A stretch of DNA of 64,000 nucleotides from SSC3 sp963769585 (GCA_963769585.1 CAVYMJ010000001.1:372001-436000); one strand, 5' to 3'; numbered from the stretch's first letter, positions 16,101 to 25,433 are shown. Notes: generated by a model not told the origin, from the sequence alone. Program-made: numbers and translations.

Positions 16101-16779
16101 CATCCACACCCTGTCCGGCGCGTACGTCCTCGACGCGATCGACGACGACGAGCGCTCCCTCTTCGAAGGCCACCTCGCACGCTGCGAGAGCTGCCGCGAG
16201 GAGGTGGACGCGCTCAGGCACGCCACCGCGGCGCTCGCCGAGAACTCGGCGGTCGCTCCGCCCGCCCACCTGCGCACTCGTGTGCTGGCTGCGGTGGAAC
16301 GCACTCAGCAGCTTCCGCCGCTGACGCCGCGGGTCGTGCCCGCCGTACGGCCGAGGTGGGCGCCACGCCTGCTGGCCGCCGCGGCTGCCGTCGTGGCCCT
16401 CGTCGGGATCGGCGTCACCGCCCGTGAGATGAGCGACGGACCGGTGGCCATCACCGCCTCCGACGTCTTCGGCTCGAGCGACGCCCGGGTGAAGTCCATC
16501 GCACTGGACGGGGGCCAGGTGCGCATCGGCATCTCGAAGCGGCTCGGCCGCATCGCGGTGGACGGCGCGGACATGCCGCCTCTCCCACGGGACCGCGTCT
16601 ACCAGCTCTGGCTGGTCACCGACGCCGGAGCCCAGTCGCTCGACGTCATGGACGACTCCACCGATGCCGTGGAGCTGATCCCGGCTGAGGGCGAGCTTGC
16701 GGTGACTGCCGAACCCACAGGTGGATCAGACCAGCCCACGTCGGAGCCGATCGTCACGGTCGACCCGAGTGACCTGTGA
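16090..16779 (+). CDS. rskA: Anti-sigma-K factor RskA
   Basis: 229 residues. The N-terminal anti-sigma domain has the zinc-finger-like pattern with His (residue 6), then HLARCESCREEV (HxxxCxxC) near residue 34. One membrane helix (about 92-110, LLAAAAAVVALVGIGVTA) separates it from an extracytoplasmic RskA domain ending around residue 215. RskA proteins hold SigK at the membrane until proteolysis frees it. The start overlaps the end of sigK (ATGAGTCCTGA), showing translational coupling and matched stoichiometry. Confidence 0.9.
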   Translation: MSPDIHTLSGAYVLDAIDDDERSLFEGHLARCESCREEVDALRHATAALAENSAVAPPAHLRTRVLAAVERTQQLPPLTPRVVPAVRPRWAPRLLAAAAAVVALVGIGVTAREMSDGPVAITASDVFGSSDARVKSIALDGGQVRIGISKRLGRIAVDGADMPPLPRDRVYQLWLVTDAGAQSLDVMDDSTDAVELIPAEGELAVTAEPTGGSDQPTSEPIVTVDPSDL

Positions 16780-16801
16780 CACTCTCCCTCTCGCCGATCG
16801 C

Positions 16802-16813
16802 TACCGGTCGGTA
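16802..16813. promoter_or_regulatory. Palindromic TetR-type operator upstream of acyl-CoA dehydrogenase
   Basis: TACCGGTCGGTA has arms TACCG/CGGTA around a 2-nt centre and lies 11 nt before the ATG. A possible -10 (TAATCT, 16812-16817) overlaps it. Operators of this form often precede fatty-acid oxidation genes in actinobacteria and bind TetR-family repressors; the specific regulator is unknown. Confidence 0.5.
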
Positions 16814-16824
16814 ATCTGTCCGGC

Positions 16825-17970
16825 ATGAAGCGCGACATCTTCGATGCAGACCACGAATCATTCCGCGACTCGGTACGGAGCTTCCTGGACCGGGAGGTCA
16901 AGCCGAACTGGGAGAGCTACATCGAGTCCAAGCAGTTCCCCCGCAAGATGTGGCTCGCCTTCGGCGAGGCGGGGCTGCTTGGTCTGGAGATTCCCGAGGA
17001 GTACGGCGGCTCCGCGGCCGGCGACTTTCGGTACAACGCGGTGTTGTGCGAGGAGCTCGGCAAGGTGTCGATGTCGCTGGGCTCGTGCCACGGCATCCAC
17101 GCGGACATCGTCGCGCCGTACCTGGTCGAGCTGACCACCGAGGAGCAGCGCAAGCGCTGGCTGCCCGGCTTCGTCTCTGGTGACATTCTGTGCGCCATCG
17201 GCATGACCGAGCCCTCCGGGGGCTCGGACCTCGCCGCGCTCAAGACGACCGCCGTACCCGACGGCGATGACTGGATCCTGAACGGCTCCAAGACCTTCAT
17301 CACCAACGGGTACTCCGCTGACCTGGTGGTCGTCGCCGCGCGGACCGACCCGTCCAAGGGCGCCAAGGGGATTTCGCTGTTCGCCGTGGAGACCGGCATG
17401 GCGGGCTTCACCCGCGGCCGCAAGCTCGACAAGGTCGGTCAGGACGAGTCCGACACCGCCGAGCTCTTCTTCGAGGACGTCCGGGTCCCCGGTGACAACC
17501 TCATCGGTGAGCTCAACATGGGCTTCATCCACATGATGAACTGGCTGCCGCAGGAGCGGCTCTCCAATGCCATCGGCAACATCGCCCAGGCGGCGCAGAT
17601 CCTCGACGAGACGCTGGAGTACGTCAAGGAGCGGAAGGCTTTCGGTCAAGCGATCGGCTCGTTCCAGTACAACAAGTTCCTGCTCGCCGAGCTGGTCACC
17701 AAGATCGAGGTGACCCGTGGCTTCCTGGACAACGCGGTGCAGGCCCACACCAAGGGCGAGCTCACCCCGGTGGACGCGGCCAAGGTCAAGTGGTGGTGCG
17801 CCGACGTACAGAACGACGTCCTGGACGCCTGCCTCCAGCTGTACGGCGGCTACGGCTACATGAACGAGTACCGCGTCGGACGTGCCTGGCGCGACGCCCG
17901 AGTCTCGAAGATCTGGGCCGGCTCCAACGAGATCATGAAGGAGCTCATCGGCCGCGACCTCGGCCTCTGA
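16825..17970 (+). CDS. Acyl-CoA dehydrogenase
   Basis: 381 residues, full length for the family. Signatures are CAIGMTEPSGGSDLAAL (FAD/acyl-CoA contact, residues about 130-146), ERKAFGQAIGSFQYNKFLLAEL and QLYGGYGYMNEYRVGRAWRDARVSKIWAGSNEIMKELIGR near the end. The enzyme forms a trans-2,3 double bond in an acyl-CoA and passes electrons to ETF. Chain-length preference is not clear. It is a single gene with a short leader, preceded by a palindromic operator that suggests control by a fatty-acid-responsive TetR repressor. Confidence 0.92.
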   Translation: MKRDIFDADHESFRDSVRSFLDREVKPNWESYIESKQFPRKMWLAFGEAGLLGLEIPEEYGGSAAGDFRYNAVLCEELGKVSMSLGSCHGIHADIVAPYLVELTTEEQRKRWLPGFVSGDILCAIGMTEPSGGSDLAALKTTAVPDGDDWILNGSKTFITNGYSADLVVVAARTDPSKGAKGISLFAVETGMAGFTRGRKLDKVGQDESDTAELFFEDVRVPGDNLIGELNMGFIHMMNWLPQERLSNAIGNIAQAAQILDETLEYVKERKAFGQAIGSFQYNKFLLAELVTKIEVTRGFLDNAVQAHTKGELTPVDAAKVKWWCADVQNDVLDACLQLYGGYGYMNEYRVGRAWRDARVSKIWAGSNEIMKELIGRDLGL

Positions 17971-18084
17971 GACCGTTCGGACGCGGCGAACTCGGCCCAG
18001 ATCCATTGTGGGCAGGTCCTGGCAGCACCATGATCCTGGCCCGTCCGTGGAGACTGCTTGGTCCCGACCGCAGTCATCGAGGGC

Positions 18085-19104
18085 TCACATGTGCCCAGCG
18101 GGGTAGGCGTGGACCACGGCGCTGGCCAGCTTCGGCACGGCGTGGGTCAGCTCGTGCTCGGCGTAGTGGGCGAGCTGGTGGGCCTCGGCGAGCGAGGTGT
18201 TGCTATCGATGTCGAGATCGGCGTCGGCATGGATCGCGTGACCGATCCAGCGCATCCTGACCCGACGTACGGCCACGACACCCGGGATAGCCGCCAAGCT
18301 GGTTTCGGCCGCCTCAATCAGGGCAGGGTCGACCGCGTCCATCAGTCGGCGGAAGATGTCCCTGGCTGCCGACCGCAGGATGACGAGGATCGCCAGTGTG
18401 ATCACCAGGCCGACGATGGGATCGGCCGCTTGCCAGCCCGCGGCGACACCGGCGGCGCCGATCACGACGGCCAACGAGGTGAATCCGTCTGTGCGAGCGT
18501 GCAGACCGTCCGCGACCAGGGCCGCGGAGCCTATCCGTCGACCGACCCGGATCCGGAAGATGGCGACAGCCTCGTTCCCCAGGAAACCGACGAGTCCGGC
18601 GAGAGCAACCCAACCGAGATGATCAACGGGCCGCGGGTCGATCAAACGGGCGATCGACTGATACCCCGCCACCACGGCGGACAGAGCGATCATCGCGACG
18701 ACGAAGAGCCCGGCCAGGTCCTCTGCCCGTCCGTAACCGTAGGTGTAGCGCCGCGTCGGCGCACGTCGGCCGATGGCGAAGGCGAGCCAGAGCGGCAATG
18801 CGGTCAACGCGTCAGAGAAGTTGTGGATGGTGTCGGCCAGCAGCGCCACTGACCCGGAGATCGCCACCACCCCGAGCTGCGCCATCGAGGTCACACCGAG
18901 CGCGACCAAGCTCAGCTTGACTGCCCGGATGCCCTGCCCGCTGGACTCCAGCGCGGCATCAAGGGAGTCTGCGGCGTCGTGAGAGTGCGGGCGAAGCGCA
19001 TGGGTCACGCGGTCTCGCAGGCCACGTCGGCCGTCCGGGGTGTCTTCGCGCTCGTGCGAACTGCCTTGTCCATCACGGTCCCCGGCGCCGGGATCGTGGC
19101 TCAC
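18085..19104 (-). CDS. Cation diffusion facilitator (CDF) family metal exporter
   Basis: 339 residues. Six membrane helices (about 65-260) carry the two halves of the transport metal site, HNFSDAL in helix 2 and HARTDGF in helix 5. The C-terminal cytoplasmic domain (about 265-339) holds several His/Asp residues (IHADADLDIDSNTSLAEAHQLAHYAEHELTHA) typical of metal-sensing CDF tails. The N-terminal 50 residues are Asp/Arg/His-rich. CDF proteins export Zn, Co, Cd or Mn against protons. The upstream ArsR gene overlaps by 4 nt (ATGA), so metal exporter and metal sensor form an operon. Confidence 0.92.
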   Translation of the reverse strand: MSHDPGAGDRDGQGSSHEREDTPDGRRGLRDRVTHALRPHSHDAADSLDAALESSGQGIRAVKLSLVALGVTSMAQLGVVAISGSVALLADTIHNFSDALTALPLWLAFAIGRRAPTRRYTYGYGRAEDLAGLFVVAMIALSAVVAGYQSIARLIDPRPVDHLGWVALAGLVGFLGNEAVAIFRIRVGRRIGSAALVADGLHARTDGFTSLAVVIGAAGVAAGWQAADPIVGLVITLAILVILRSAARDIFRRLMDAVDPALIEAAETSLAAIPGVVAVRRVRMRWIGHAIHADADLDIDSNTSLAEAHQLAHYAEHELTHAVPKLASAVVHAYPAGHM

Positions 19105-19484
19105 TTCGCACCGCGGCGGGCCGGGCGCACGGACCTGGCGTCATCCCTGTGATGCCGTGGCACGTCCGGCCCGGCGTGCTCGGCGTTGAGAACGGCGTCA
19201 CGCACAAGCCGTCCTACGTGGTCGTTCTCGACTCGGTAGAAGACTTGTGTCCCCTCACGGCGGGTCCGCACGAGTCGGGCCATCCGCAACTTGGCAAGGT
19301 GCTGTGACACCGAGGCCGCGGGCTTGCCCACCAGGTCTGCCAGTTCATTGACCGGTAGTTCCTTGTCGAGCATCGCCCAGAGCAGCCGTACTCGCGTTGA
19401 GTCGGCGAGCATTCGGAACACCTCGGCAGCGAGGTCGGCCTGTTCAAGGGGCAGCAGCCCCTCTGCCTCGTTACCTGCATGCAT
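19101..19484 (-). CDS. ArsR/SmtB-family metal-sensing repressor
   Basis: 127 residues with a winged-helix core (FRMLADSTRVRLLWAMLDKELPVNELADLVGKPAASVSQHLAKLRMARLVRTRREGTQVFYRV). The last helix reads DHVGRLVRDAVLNAEHA, with Asp/His at the alpha-5 positions that bind Zn, Co or Ni in CzrA/NmtR-type sensors, followed by an extra His pair. The cysteines of the alpha-3N (Cd/Pb) site are absent. It is the first gene of the operon with the CDF exporter. A TAGTAT element (19496-19491) lies 6 nt from the ATG, suggesting a leaderless mRNA and an overlapping operator. Confidence 0.9.
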   Translation of the reverse strand: MHAGNEAEGLLPLEQADLAAEVFRMLADSTRVRLLWAMLDKELPVNELADLVGKPAASVSQHLAKLRMARLVRTRREGTQVFYRVENDHVGRLVRDAVLNAEHAGPDVPRHHRDDARSVRPARRGAK

Positions 19485-19548
19485 ACGCAGATACTAGGGC
19501 ATAGGCTCACCATCGACACCAGCCAGGACTGCCGACCCAGAATTGGCA

Positions 19549-19582
19549 AAGGTCCGAACCCACTTCCGGAGGTTCGGACCTT
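19549..19582. terminator. Strong hairpin downstream of tRNA-Ser
   Basis: Arms of 12 perfect base pairs (AAGGTCCGAACC and GGTTCGGACCTT) around a 10-nt loop. On the minus strand it lies 23 nt after the tRNA 3' end and is followed by TTTG, so it is the probable terminator of the tRNA gene. Confidence 0.75.
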
Positions 19583-19605
19583 GCAGATGTCTTGAGACAT
19601 CACAT

Positions 19606-19695
19606 TGGCGGTGGCGGTGGGATTTGAACCCACGGTGGAGTTACCCCCACACACGCTTTCGAGGCGTGCTCCTTAGGCCGCTCGGACACGCCACC
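19606..19695 (-). tRNA. tRNA-Ser(CGA)
   Basis: Read on the minus strand: acceptor stem GGTGGCG pairs with CGCCACC, anticodon loop CTCGAAA (anticodon CGA) sits in a CACGC/GCGTG stem, and a long variable arm typical of serine tRNAs is present. The T arm is GTGGG-TTCAAAT-CCCAC. Discriminator G and an encoded CCA complete the 3' end. Length is 87 nt plus CCA. It reads UCG codons. Confidence 0.97.
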
Positions 19696-19767
19696 GCGGA
19701 GTAGGTTACCGGAGCGGCAGCCGAGGCTGAAATCCGCTCAGCAACGCCACCACCCCGGAGACGACGA

Positions 19768-19810
19768 AGGAGCACCACGGTTGCTGGCAAGCCGCTTCCG
19801 TGGTGCTCCT
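19768..19810. terminator. Hairpin terminator after the metzincin-type protease gene
   Basis: Thirteen-bp arms AGGAGCACCACGG and CCGTGGTGCTCCT around a 17-nt loop, 28 nt past the protease stop codon on the minus strand. It probably separates that transcript from the tRNA gene. Confidence 0.7.
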
Positions 19811-19838
19811 CGTGGTCGAACGATGGATCAGCGAGCGG

Positions 19839-22800
19839 TCACCACAGCCAGACGTCGTCCAGCCACAGCGTCTTGCCCTTCTGCAGCGTCGACGGCGCCG
19901 CGAAGGTCAGACGCAGCTGAGACGCTCCGGCGGGCACCGTGAGCTGTCCGGTCAAAGACCCGGTCTGGGAGTCGAGCCCGGTGACGATCGAGCTGACCTT
20001 CACCGGAGCGCCTGCACCGTCGAGGTAGCTCACCGAGACCACCGGCAGCCCAGCAGCACCGCTCACATCAGAGGCCAGCTGGTAGGTCTTGCCCGCGACC
20101 ACCTGGATCGCCGAGCTGGTGATCGACGCAGGAGTGACGCGCCCGCCGGCGAGACCGATCGAGTCGGAGCCGTCCGTGGAGTGCGCACCGCTGGTGTCGT
20201 ACGTCGCACCCGACGAGGTCCAGCCATCGGGCTGGGCACCGCCGGCCGACTGCTCGAACGAGCCGTTGGTGACCTTGTTACCCCTCACCGTGATCGTCCT
20301 GGTGATGGTGTTGTCGGTCTCGTCCGACTCCACCACCGTGTTCGTCGGGTCGACGACCGCGCTGATCATCCGGTCACCCTTGACGGACTTGGTGTCCCAG
20401 CTGAGGGTCACGGTCTTCGTCGCCCCAGCCGCCAGGTCAACCGCTGCGCTGGTCCCGACCAGGTCGGTTCCGTCGCGGAACTCCACCAGAACTCCGCTGG
20501 CTGCAACGGAGCCCGAGTTGGTCACCGTCGCCGACAGCGTCGTCAGCTTCTTGGCCGGCTGCGCGGCCTCCAGGCCGGTCGGGGTTAGGTTCGCCTGCTT
20601 CGGAGTAGTCCCGTCGCCCTGCGGGTTGATGTCGAAGTAGTAGACCTGCCCAGCCTCGACGAGCCTGGGTGCGCTCGTGTTGGCAGCCGTCTGTGCGAAG
20701 CCGCGAGCGGCGAGCGACGAGTTGCGTGCGGCGTACTCGGCGTGCAGGTAGTCACCCTTGCGGAACAGCTGACCCGCCTGGGAACGCCACTGCTTCATCC
20801 GAGCGAAGTCGGCTTCCCAGCCCGCACTCGGAGTGGTCCGGCCAGCAGCGTTCTCCTTGGAGAGACGGTCGCGCAGAGCGTCCTGAGCTGCCAGGAGGTA
20901 CTCCGCCACGTGACCACGCTGCAGGTTGTCCTGGTCCTCCACCTCGTACGGACGGTAGGGGATGGCGTAGGTCGTCGGCGCCGCTGAGATGTCGTACATC
21001 CAGCCCAGGCCGGACCAGTAGCAGGCCCACTGGCCCGCCTTCGGGTGGTCGGCCGGGCAGCGGTCGACGCCGTACGAACCGTCGTGCGGGTGAGACAGGC
21101 CGAGGTTGTGAGCCGCCTCGTGCTCGATCGTGTACGAGAAGCCACCACCCGAGTCCTGCGACGGCAGGGACGCGTCGGTCATGGACCGCTTGGATCCGGG
21201 CGCATCGCCCGGCTGGACACCCGGGTAGTGCGACTCCGACCACTTGAAACGGTCGTTGACGTTGTTCATCACGCCCCAGGCCTCGCCATCGGCCGTGCCG
21301 ACGGCGATACCACCGACGATGGCCGGAAGCGCCCAGGTGTAGGCCTTCTCGAAGACCATGTTCACCGAGGGGATGGTGTTCACACCCTCGACCTGGTCCG
21401 CGATACCGGCCCGGTTGGCGTCGATGAAGTCGCGGAACGACTCATGGCTGACCGAGTCGTCGTAGCCGAACCCGAAGACACCGTGAGCCTTCGCCTTCTC
21501 CAGTGCGTTCGAGACCGCGGTCAGGTCGACCGTGCTGTCGCCGTACTGGGCATGCTCGTGCTCACCGCCGTACAGCGGCTCGGGGACCAGTTCCGTGTCA
21601 CCACCGTCGGTGTAGACGTGGTGCTCCGGCGCGGGAAGGTCCTCGTACTTGGGGGAGGTGTCCAGAACCTCGCCGGTCGGGCGGTTGCTGGTCGGGTCGT
21701 AGAGCGGGATCTCCTCGCCCTTGCGGCCCACCCAGCGGGCGTACGGCGTCGCGCTGGACAGCCAGCGCAGCGTGTCGTCCTGCTGCGTTCCGTCCGCGAC
21801 GTTGCCGATCTTGTAGAGCTTGTCCGGGTCGGTCCACCAGGTGCCGTACCAGGGCGCGCTGGTGAGCTGGCCGTTGACCCATTGCGGGCGTGAGTAGAAG
21901 TCGGTCCAGTTCGAGACCGCCAGCCAGTAGACGTCTCCGCGCGGGATCGGCCGGTAGAGGTAGCCGGCGGTCGACCGGAAGAAGAGCCCGTAGGCAACGT
22001 CGCGACCCAGGCGCGGCATCAGCCGGCACGGCGTGTCGTTGTTGTACGGCAGGCTCTCGCCGAAGACCGGGCCGACCTCGGTGGTGCAGCGGTCGCCCGG
22101 CTGCTGCCAGAGCGGGTCAGCGTCGTAGTGCCAGATCGGCGGGTCACCGTGCGGGTAGTCGCTGGACATGCCCACTCCGGCGCCGGCCCACGAGGCAGAC
22201 TCGTAGTCGTTGGGCGCAGCGCCCAGGTCGATGAAGTGGAAGCGGTAGCGGCCACCCCAGGTGCGTGCGTAGTCAAGGCCGTCCCAGGCGTTGGTGTCGG
22301 GGTCGGTGATTCGCCAGGAACCACCCTCCTCGATCGGCTTGGGCACGATCTTGCCGTCGATCACCTTGTCGATGCCGAAGGTGTGGTACGCGTTGCTGCG
22401 GAAGTAGTTGTTCGCATAGTCCGGCGTGAAGGTGTCGAGGAAGAAGAACGACGAACCCTTGTTCAGACCCTGCGGCATCCGGTCGAGGTTCAGCCCGTCC
22501 CGGTCGTAGTACGGGTCGTGGTACGCCTGCCTGTCCGGCGCGATGACGGACGGGTCCGAGCACGCGCCCGTCTCGGTGTTGGTGAAGGCGCAGTCCCACT
22601 GGGTGTCGAAGCGGGACTCGAACATCCAGTCCTCGACGGCGATGGCGTCGACCAGGTCGGTCTTGGTCGGCTCGAGCACCTTGTACGACGGGTCGCCGCC
22701 CTTGGCGACCACCCGAAGGTTGCCGTACTGGGCGTCGTACGCGGCTTGGTGCTGGGCCCGGCTGCGGCCGGTGCGGTACTCCTGCGCCTGCGCCGTGTTC

Positions 22801-23618
22801 TTCTTGGCGACCTCGAAGAGCGCCTTCGCGTAGGCGTCAGAGGCCTGGAGGATGTTGAGCTCGTAGCGGTAGGTGATCCCCAGGAAGTAGGGGTCCCCCG
22901 AGATGTGGTCCTTGTTCCAGTTCAGCAGGCCCGCCCCGGTCTGAGTGAGCTCGCCGGAGGCGGTGGACTTGGTGGCCACCGGTGGCTTGTAGTTGTCCGG
23001 GATCGACTTGCGCAGCTCAGCGACCTCGGCGGCGCTGGGCTTGCGACCCACGAAGACCACGTTCAGCGGGTAGTCGACGACGAGCTCGTCCTCGACGGCC
23101 TTGCGCGACTCGGGGTAGGCCATCGCTCCACCCAGGTCGGCTGCGGTCAGCGTGGCCGTGCCGGTGTACGACGCGTCTGTGACCAGGTAGGGGACGACCT
23201 GAACCGAGTACGAGCCCGGGGCCAGCTCACCGAGGTTCACCGACTCACTGTCGGTGCCTCCCTGGGCGCTGTGCTTCACCTCGTTGCCGGCTGAGTCGTA
23301 GACGTACATGTCGAAGTCGTTGGCCGAGTCGGCCCACTTGATGGAGACCTTCACGTCTCCGGTGTGGGTGGACCAGAAGTCGTCGGGGACGTTCAGGTTG
23401 ATCTCGTGGCTGTCACAGCTGGCCGGGGTGCACAACACCGGGTCCAGGACGGCCTGGGTGTAAGGCCCTCCCGACCACATGGCGGTCGAGGTCTCCTGGC
23501 CACCGGCCGGTGGAGCAAGCGTGCTGGACGCCGGGGACGAAGCCTCGGCTGTCTGGAGGCCGACGATCGTCAGGCCGAAGGCAGCGGTAGCTGCCGCTAG
23601 TGCGTGGAGCCGGTTCAT
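19839..23618 (-). CDS. Large secreted zinc metalloprotease (metzincin-type) with CARDB and carbohydrate-binding-like C-terminus
   Basis: 1259 residues from ATG 23618 (GGAGG 8 nt upstream); the frame continues upstream without coding character. A Sec signal covers about residues 1-26 (ending TAEASS). A PPC-like beta domain (about 80-145, VSIKWADSANDFDMYVYDSAG) follows. The catalytic region has HEAAHNLGLSH at 833-843, the HExxHxxGxxH zinc motif, and a candidate Met-turn at M874 (SGLGWMYD). CARDB (about 1015-1110) and a jelly-roll carbohydrate-binding-like domain (about 1120-1259) end the protein. The roughly 650 residues between PPC and the catalytic site match no family I can name. It probably degrades extracellular protein, and the divergent LuxR-type gene may control it. 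Confidence 0.85.
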   Translation of the reverse strand: MNRLHALAAATAAFGLTIVGLQTAEASSPASSTLAPPAGGQETSTAMWSGGPYTQAVLDPVLCTPASCDSHEINLNVPDDFWSTHTGDVKVSIKWADSANDFDMYVYDSAGNEVKHSAQGGTDSESVNLGELAPGSYSVQVVPYLVTDASYTGTATLTAADLGGAMAYPESRKAVEDELVVDYPLNVVFVGRKPSAAEVAELRKSIPDNYKPPVATKSTASGELTQTGAGLLNWNKDHISGDPYFLGITYRYELNILQASDAYAKALFEVAKKNTAQAQEYRTGRSRAQHQAAYDAQYGNLRVVAKGGDPSYKVLEPTKTDLVDAIAVEDWMFESRFDTQWDCAFTNTETGACSDPSVIAPDRQAYHDPYYDRDGLNLDRMPQGLNKGSSFFFLDTFTPDYANNYFRSNAYHTFGIDKVIDGKIVPKPIEEGGSWRITDPDTNAWDGLDYARTWGGRYRFHFIDLGAAPNDYESASWAGAGVGMSSDYPHGDPPIWHYDADPLWQQPGDRCTTEVGPVFGESLPYNNDTPCRLMPRLGRDVAYGLFFRSTAGYLYRPIPRGDVYWLAVSNWTDFYSRPQWVNGQLTSAPWYGTWWTDPDKLYKIGNVADGTQQDDTLRWLSSATPYARWVGRKGEEIPLYDPTSNRPTGEVLDTSPKYEDLPAPEHHVYTDGGDTELVPEPLYGGEHEHAQYGDSTVDLTAVSNALEKAKAHGVFGFGYDDSVSHESFRDFIDANRAGIADQVEGVNTIPSVNMVFEKAYTWALPAIVGGIAVGTADGEAWGVMNNVNDRFKWSESHYPGVQPGDAPGSKRSMTDASLPSQDSGGGFSYTIEHEAAHNLGLSHPHDGSYGVDRCPADHPKAGQWACYWSGLGWMYDISAAPTTYAIPYRPYEVEDQDNLQRGHVAEYLLAAQDALRDRLSKENAAGRTTPSAGWEADFARMKQWRSQAGQLFRKGDYLHAEYAARNSSLAARGFAQTAANTSAPRLVEAGQVYYFDINPQGDGTTPKQANLTPTGLEAAQPAKKLTTLSATVTNSGSVAASGVLVEFRDGTDLVGTSAAVDLAAGATKTVTLSWDTKSVKGDRMISAVVDPTNTVVESDETDNTITRTITVRGNKVTNGSFEQSAGGAQPDGWTSSGATYDTSGAHSTDGSDSIGLAGGRVTPASITSSAIQVVAGKTYQLASDVSGAAGLPVVSVSYLDGAGAPVKVSSIVTGLDSQTGSLTGQLTVPAGASQLRLTFAAPSTLQKGKTLWLDDVWLW

Positions 23619-23731
23619 GTAGCGATCCTCCAAGAGGGGGCGCCCGAGAGCGCTGGAGCGGTAACTCATCAAACGACGCCCGACGCACCCTAGATATGAG
23701 CGGAAACTGCATATATGTTTGTCACATCGCC

Positions 23732-25405
23732 ATGAACAAGCCCCCGCCGAGGCGGGTCTCCTCCCAGTCGATGATGGCCTCGTTCGCCGAGCAGGTGTCG
23801 CCCGGCGTCGTCGAGGCGCTCCAGCGCGCGGAGTCCGCCGCGCTCCGCGGCGAGACGGGCTGGTCGCTCGACCTGCTGCGCGGCGTCGCCGCGGAGCTAG
23901 GCGAGGGTGCCGACGACGACCGGGTGGCGGTCGGCGAGATGGCGGTGGTGATCTCGGCGTGGGCCCGGCGGGTTCTCGACTTCCAGGAGTTCCTGGAGTC
24001 CTTGGCTGCCTCGGTCGACTCACCGTCCGCGCGCGGAGCGCTGCTGTTCCAGCGAGGGCGTACGGCGACAGCGGTGGACAGCACGGAGTTCCTCTCTCGT
24101 GCCCTGGGTGAGTTCGCGATCGCCGGAGATCTCCGCGGTCAGGCAGTGACGCTGGGTGAGCTGTGCTGGGTCAGAGACGACGCGGTGAGCCCCGACTACC
24201 GGGTCCGCCTCGGGCTGCAGGCGCTCGAGCTGGCTGAGCGGCTGCAGGACCCATGGGCCATCGCCTTCTGCGCGGGGCGGCTCGCGGCGACCGAGACCTA
24301 CTACGACCGACCCGATGCGCTCACCCACTGGGAGCAGTCGGCCCAGGCCCTGCCGTCAGCGACCGACTCGTTGACCTCGGAGGTCGCCTCGCTGAACCAG
24401 CACAACTGGGCGCTCACCGCCTACCAGCACGGCGACTACGCATCCGCCCGACGGGTGCTCAGCGAAGGCAAGCTGCTCTCCCGCGGGCCGAGCTGGTCCA
24501 CCCGTTTCGAGTCCGCGCAGACCCTCCTCGCTTGGCGGACCGGCCAGCTCACTCAGGTCGAGGTCCTCGCCGCCGGACACGATGATGCGTTCGCCCAGGT
24601 CGCCACCGCCGCAGCCGATCTCGAACGTCACGGGAAGCTGACCACTCACGTTATCGACGGGACTCTCGAGCGCTTCCAGCACGACCTGCAGATGCTGTGG
24701 CTGGCCAGGGCCGTCCAGGCGGCGATCCGTCACGCGCGCCAGGAACCGAACCCGATGCGCGACCTCAGCGCCGCGGTCGAACAGGCCCATCGGATCGGCA
24801 TCCGGTTCGGCTGGGAGGACCTCGTGCTGGTGATGGCCCAGCACGCCCCGGACTCAGCCCGTTCGGCCTACGACCTCTTGGCGGACCAGTGGCCGTCCTA
24901 CCCGCGCGGTGAGGCGGTGCACCTGTTCGTCACCGGGCTGCTCGCCGGCAGGCAGGGCTATCCCCAGCTACGCGAGGCAGCCGAGCGGTTCGCGCAGCTC
25001 CACGAGCCAGTGACCAGCGGTCAGGCGCTGCACGCGGCAGCCCGCGTCGCGCCCGCGGCCGGGGATGGCAACCGACTCAGGCAGCAGGCGGTCGAGCTCT
25101 TCAGCAGCAGCGGCGCCGACCGGTCTTTGGCGAGCGTCCTCCGCGAGCGCAGGCTCCACCGCGGGAACGGGCACGTCGGCGTCCCGCAGAGCCAGCGCAA
25201 CGTCCCGAGCGCGGGGCTCACCGTGCGCGAACGAGAGGTCGCGGCGCTGGCCGCCCAGGGACACACCGCTTCGGAGATCGCCGAGGCGCTTCACATCACC
25301 GTGGGCACCGCCCGCAACCACCTGCTCCGAGTGCGCGAGAAGTTCGGCGGCGTTCCCAAGCGCCGCCTCACTCAGATCCTGGGCGGGGACAGCCAGGGCT
25401 CCTGA
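23732..25405 (+). CDS. LuxR-type transcriptional regulator with TPR-like helical sensor region
   Basis: 557 residues from ATG 23732 (an in-frame ATG at 23696 is an alternative). Residues about 20-470 are alpha-helical, Ala/Leu/Arg-rich and repeat-like, resembling the TPR region of large LuxR (LAL) regulators, but no ATPase P-loop is present. The C-terminal 65 residues form a LuxR/GerE helix-turn-helix (LTVREREVAALAAQGHTASEIAEALHITVGTARNHLLRVREKF). It diverges from the secreted protease gene across a 113-nt AT-richer gap, so it is the obvious candidate regulator of that gene. Confidence 0.82.
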   Translation: MNKPPPRRVSSQSMMASFAEQVSPGVVEALQRAESAALRGETGWSLDLLRGVAAELGEGADDDRVAVGEMAVVISAWARRVLDFQEFLESLAASVDSPSARGALLFQRGRTATAVDSTEFLSRALGEFAIAGDLRGQAVTLGELCWVRDDAVSPDYRVRLGLQALELAERLQDPWAIAFCAGRLAATETYYDRPDALTHWEQSAQALPSATDSLTSEVASLNQHNWALTAYQHGDYASARRVLSEGKLLSRGPSWSTRFESAQTLLAWRTGQLTQVEVLAAGHDDAFAQVATAAADLERHGKLTTHVIDGTLERFQHDLQMLWLARAVQAAIRHARQEPNPMRDLSAAVEQAHRIGIRFGWEDLVLVMAQHAPDSARSAYDLLADQWPSYPRGEAVHLFVTGLLAGRQGYPQLREAAERFAQLHEPVTSGQALHAAARVAPAAGDGNRLRQQAVELFSSSGADRSLASVLRERRLHRGNGHVGVPQSQRNVPSAGLTVREREVAALAAQGHTASEIAEALHITVGTARNHLLRVREKFGGVPKRRLTQILGGDSQGS

Positions 25406-25433
25406 GCACAGGTCGAGCCGCGGGTGGCCGCGC

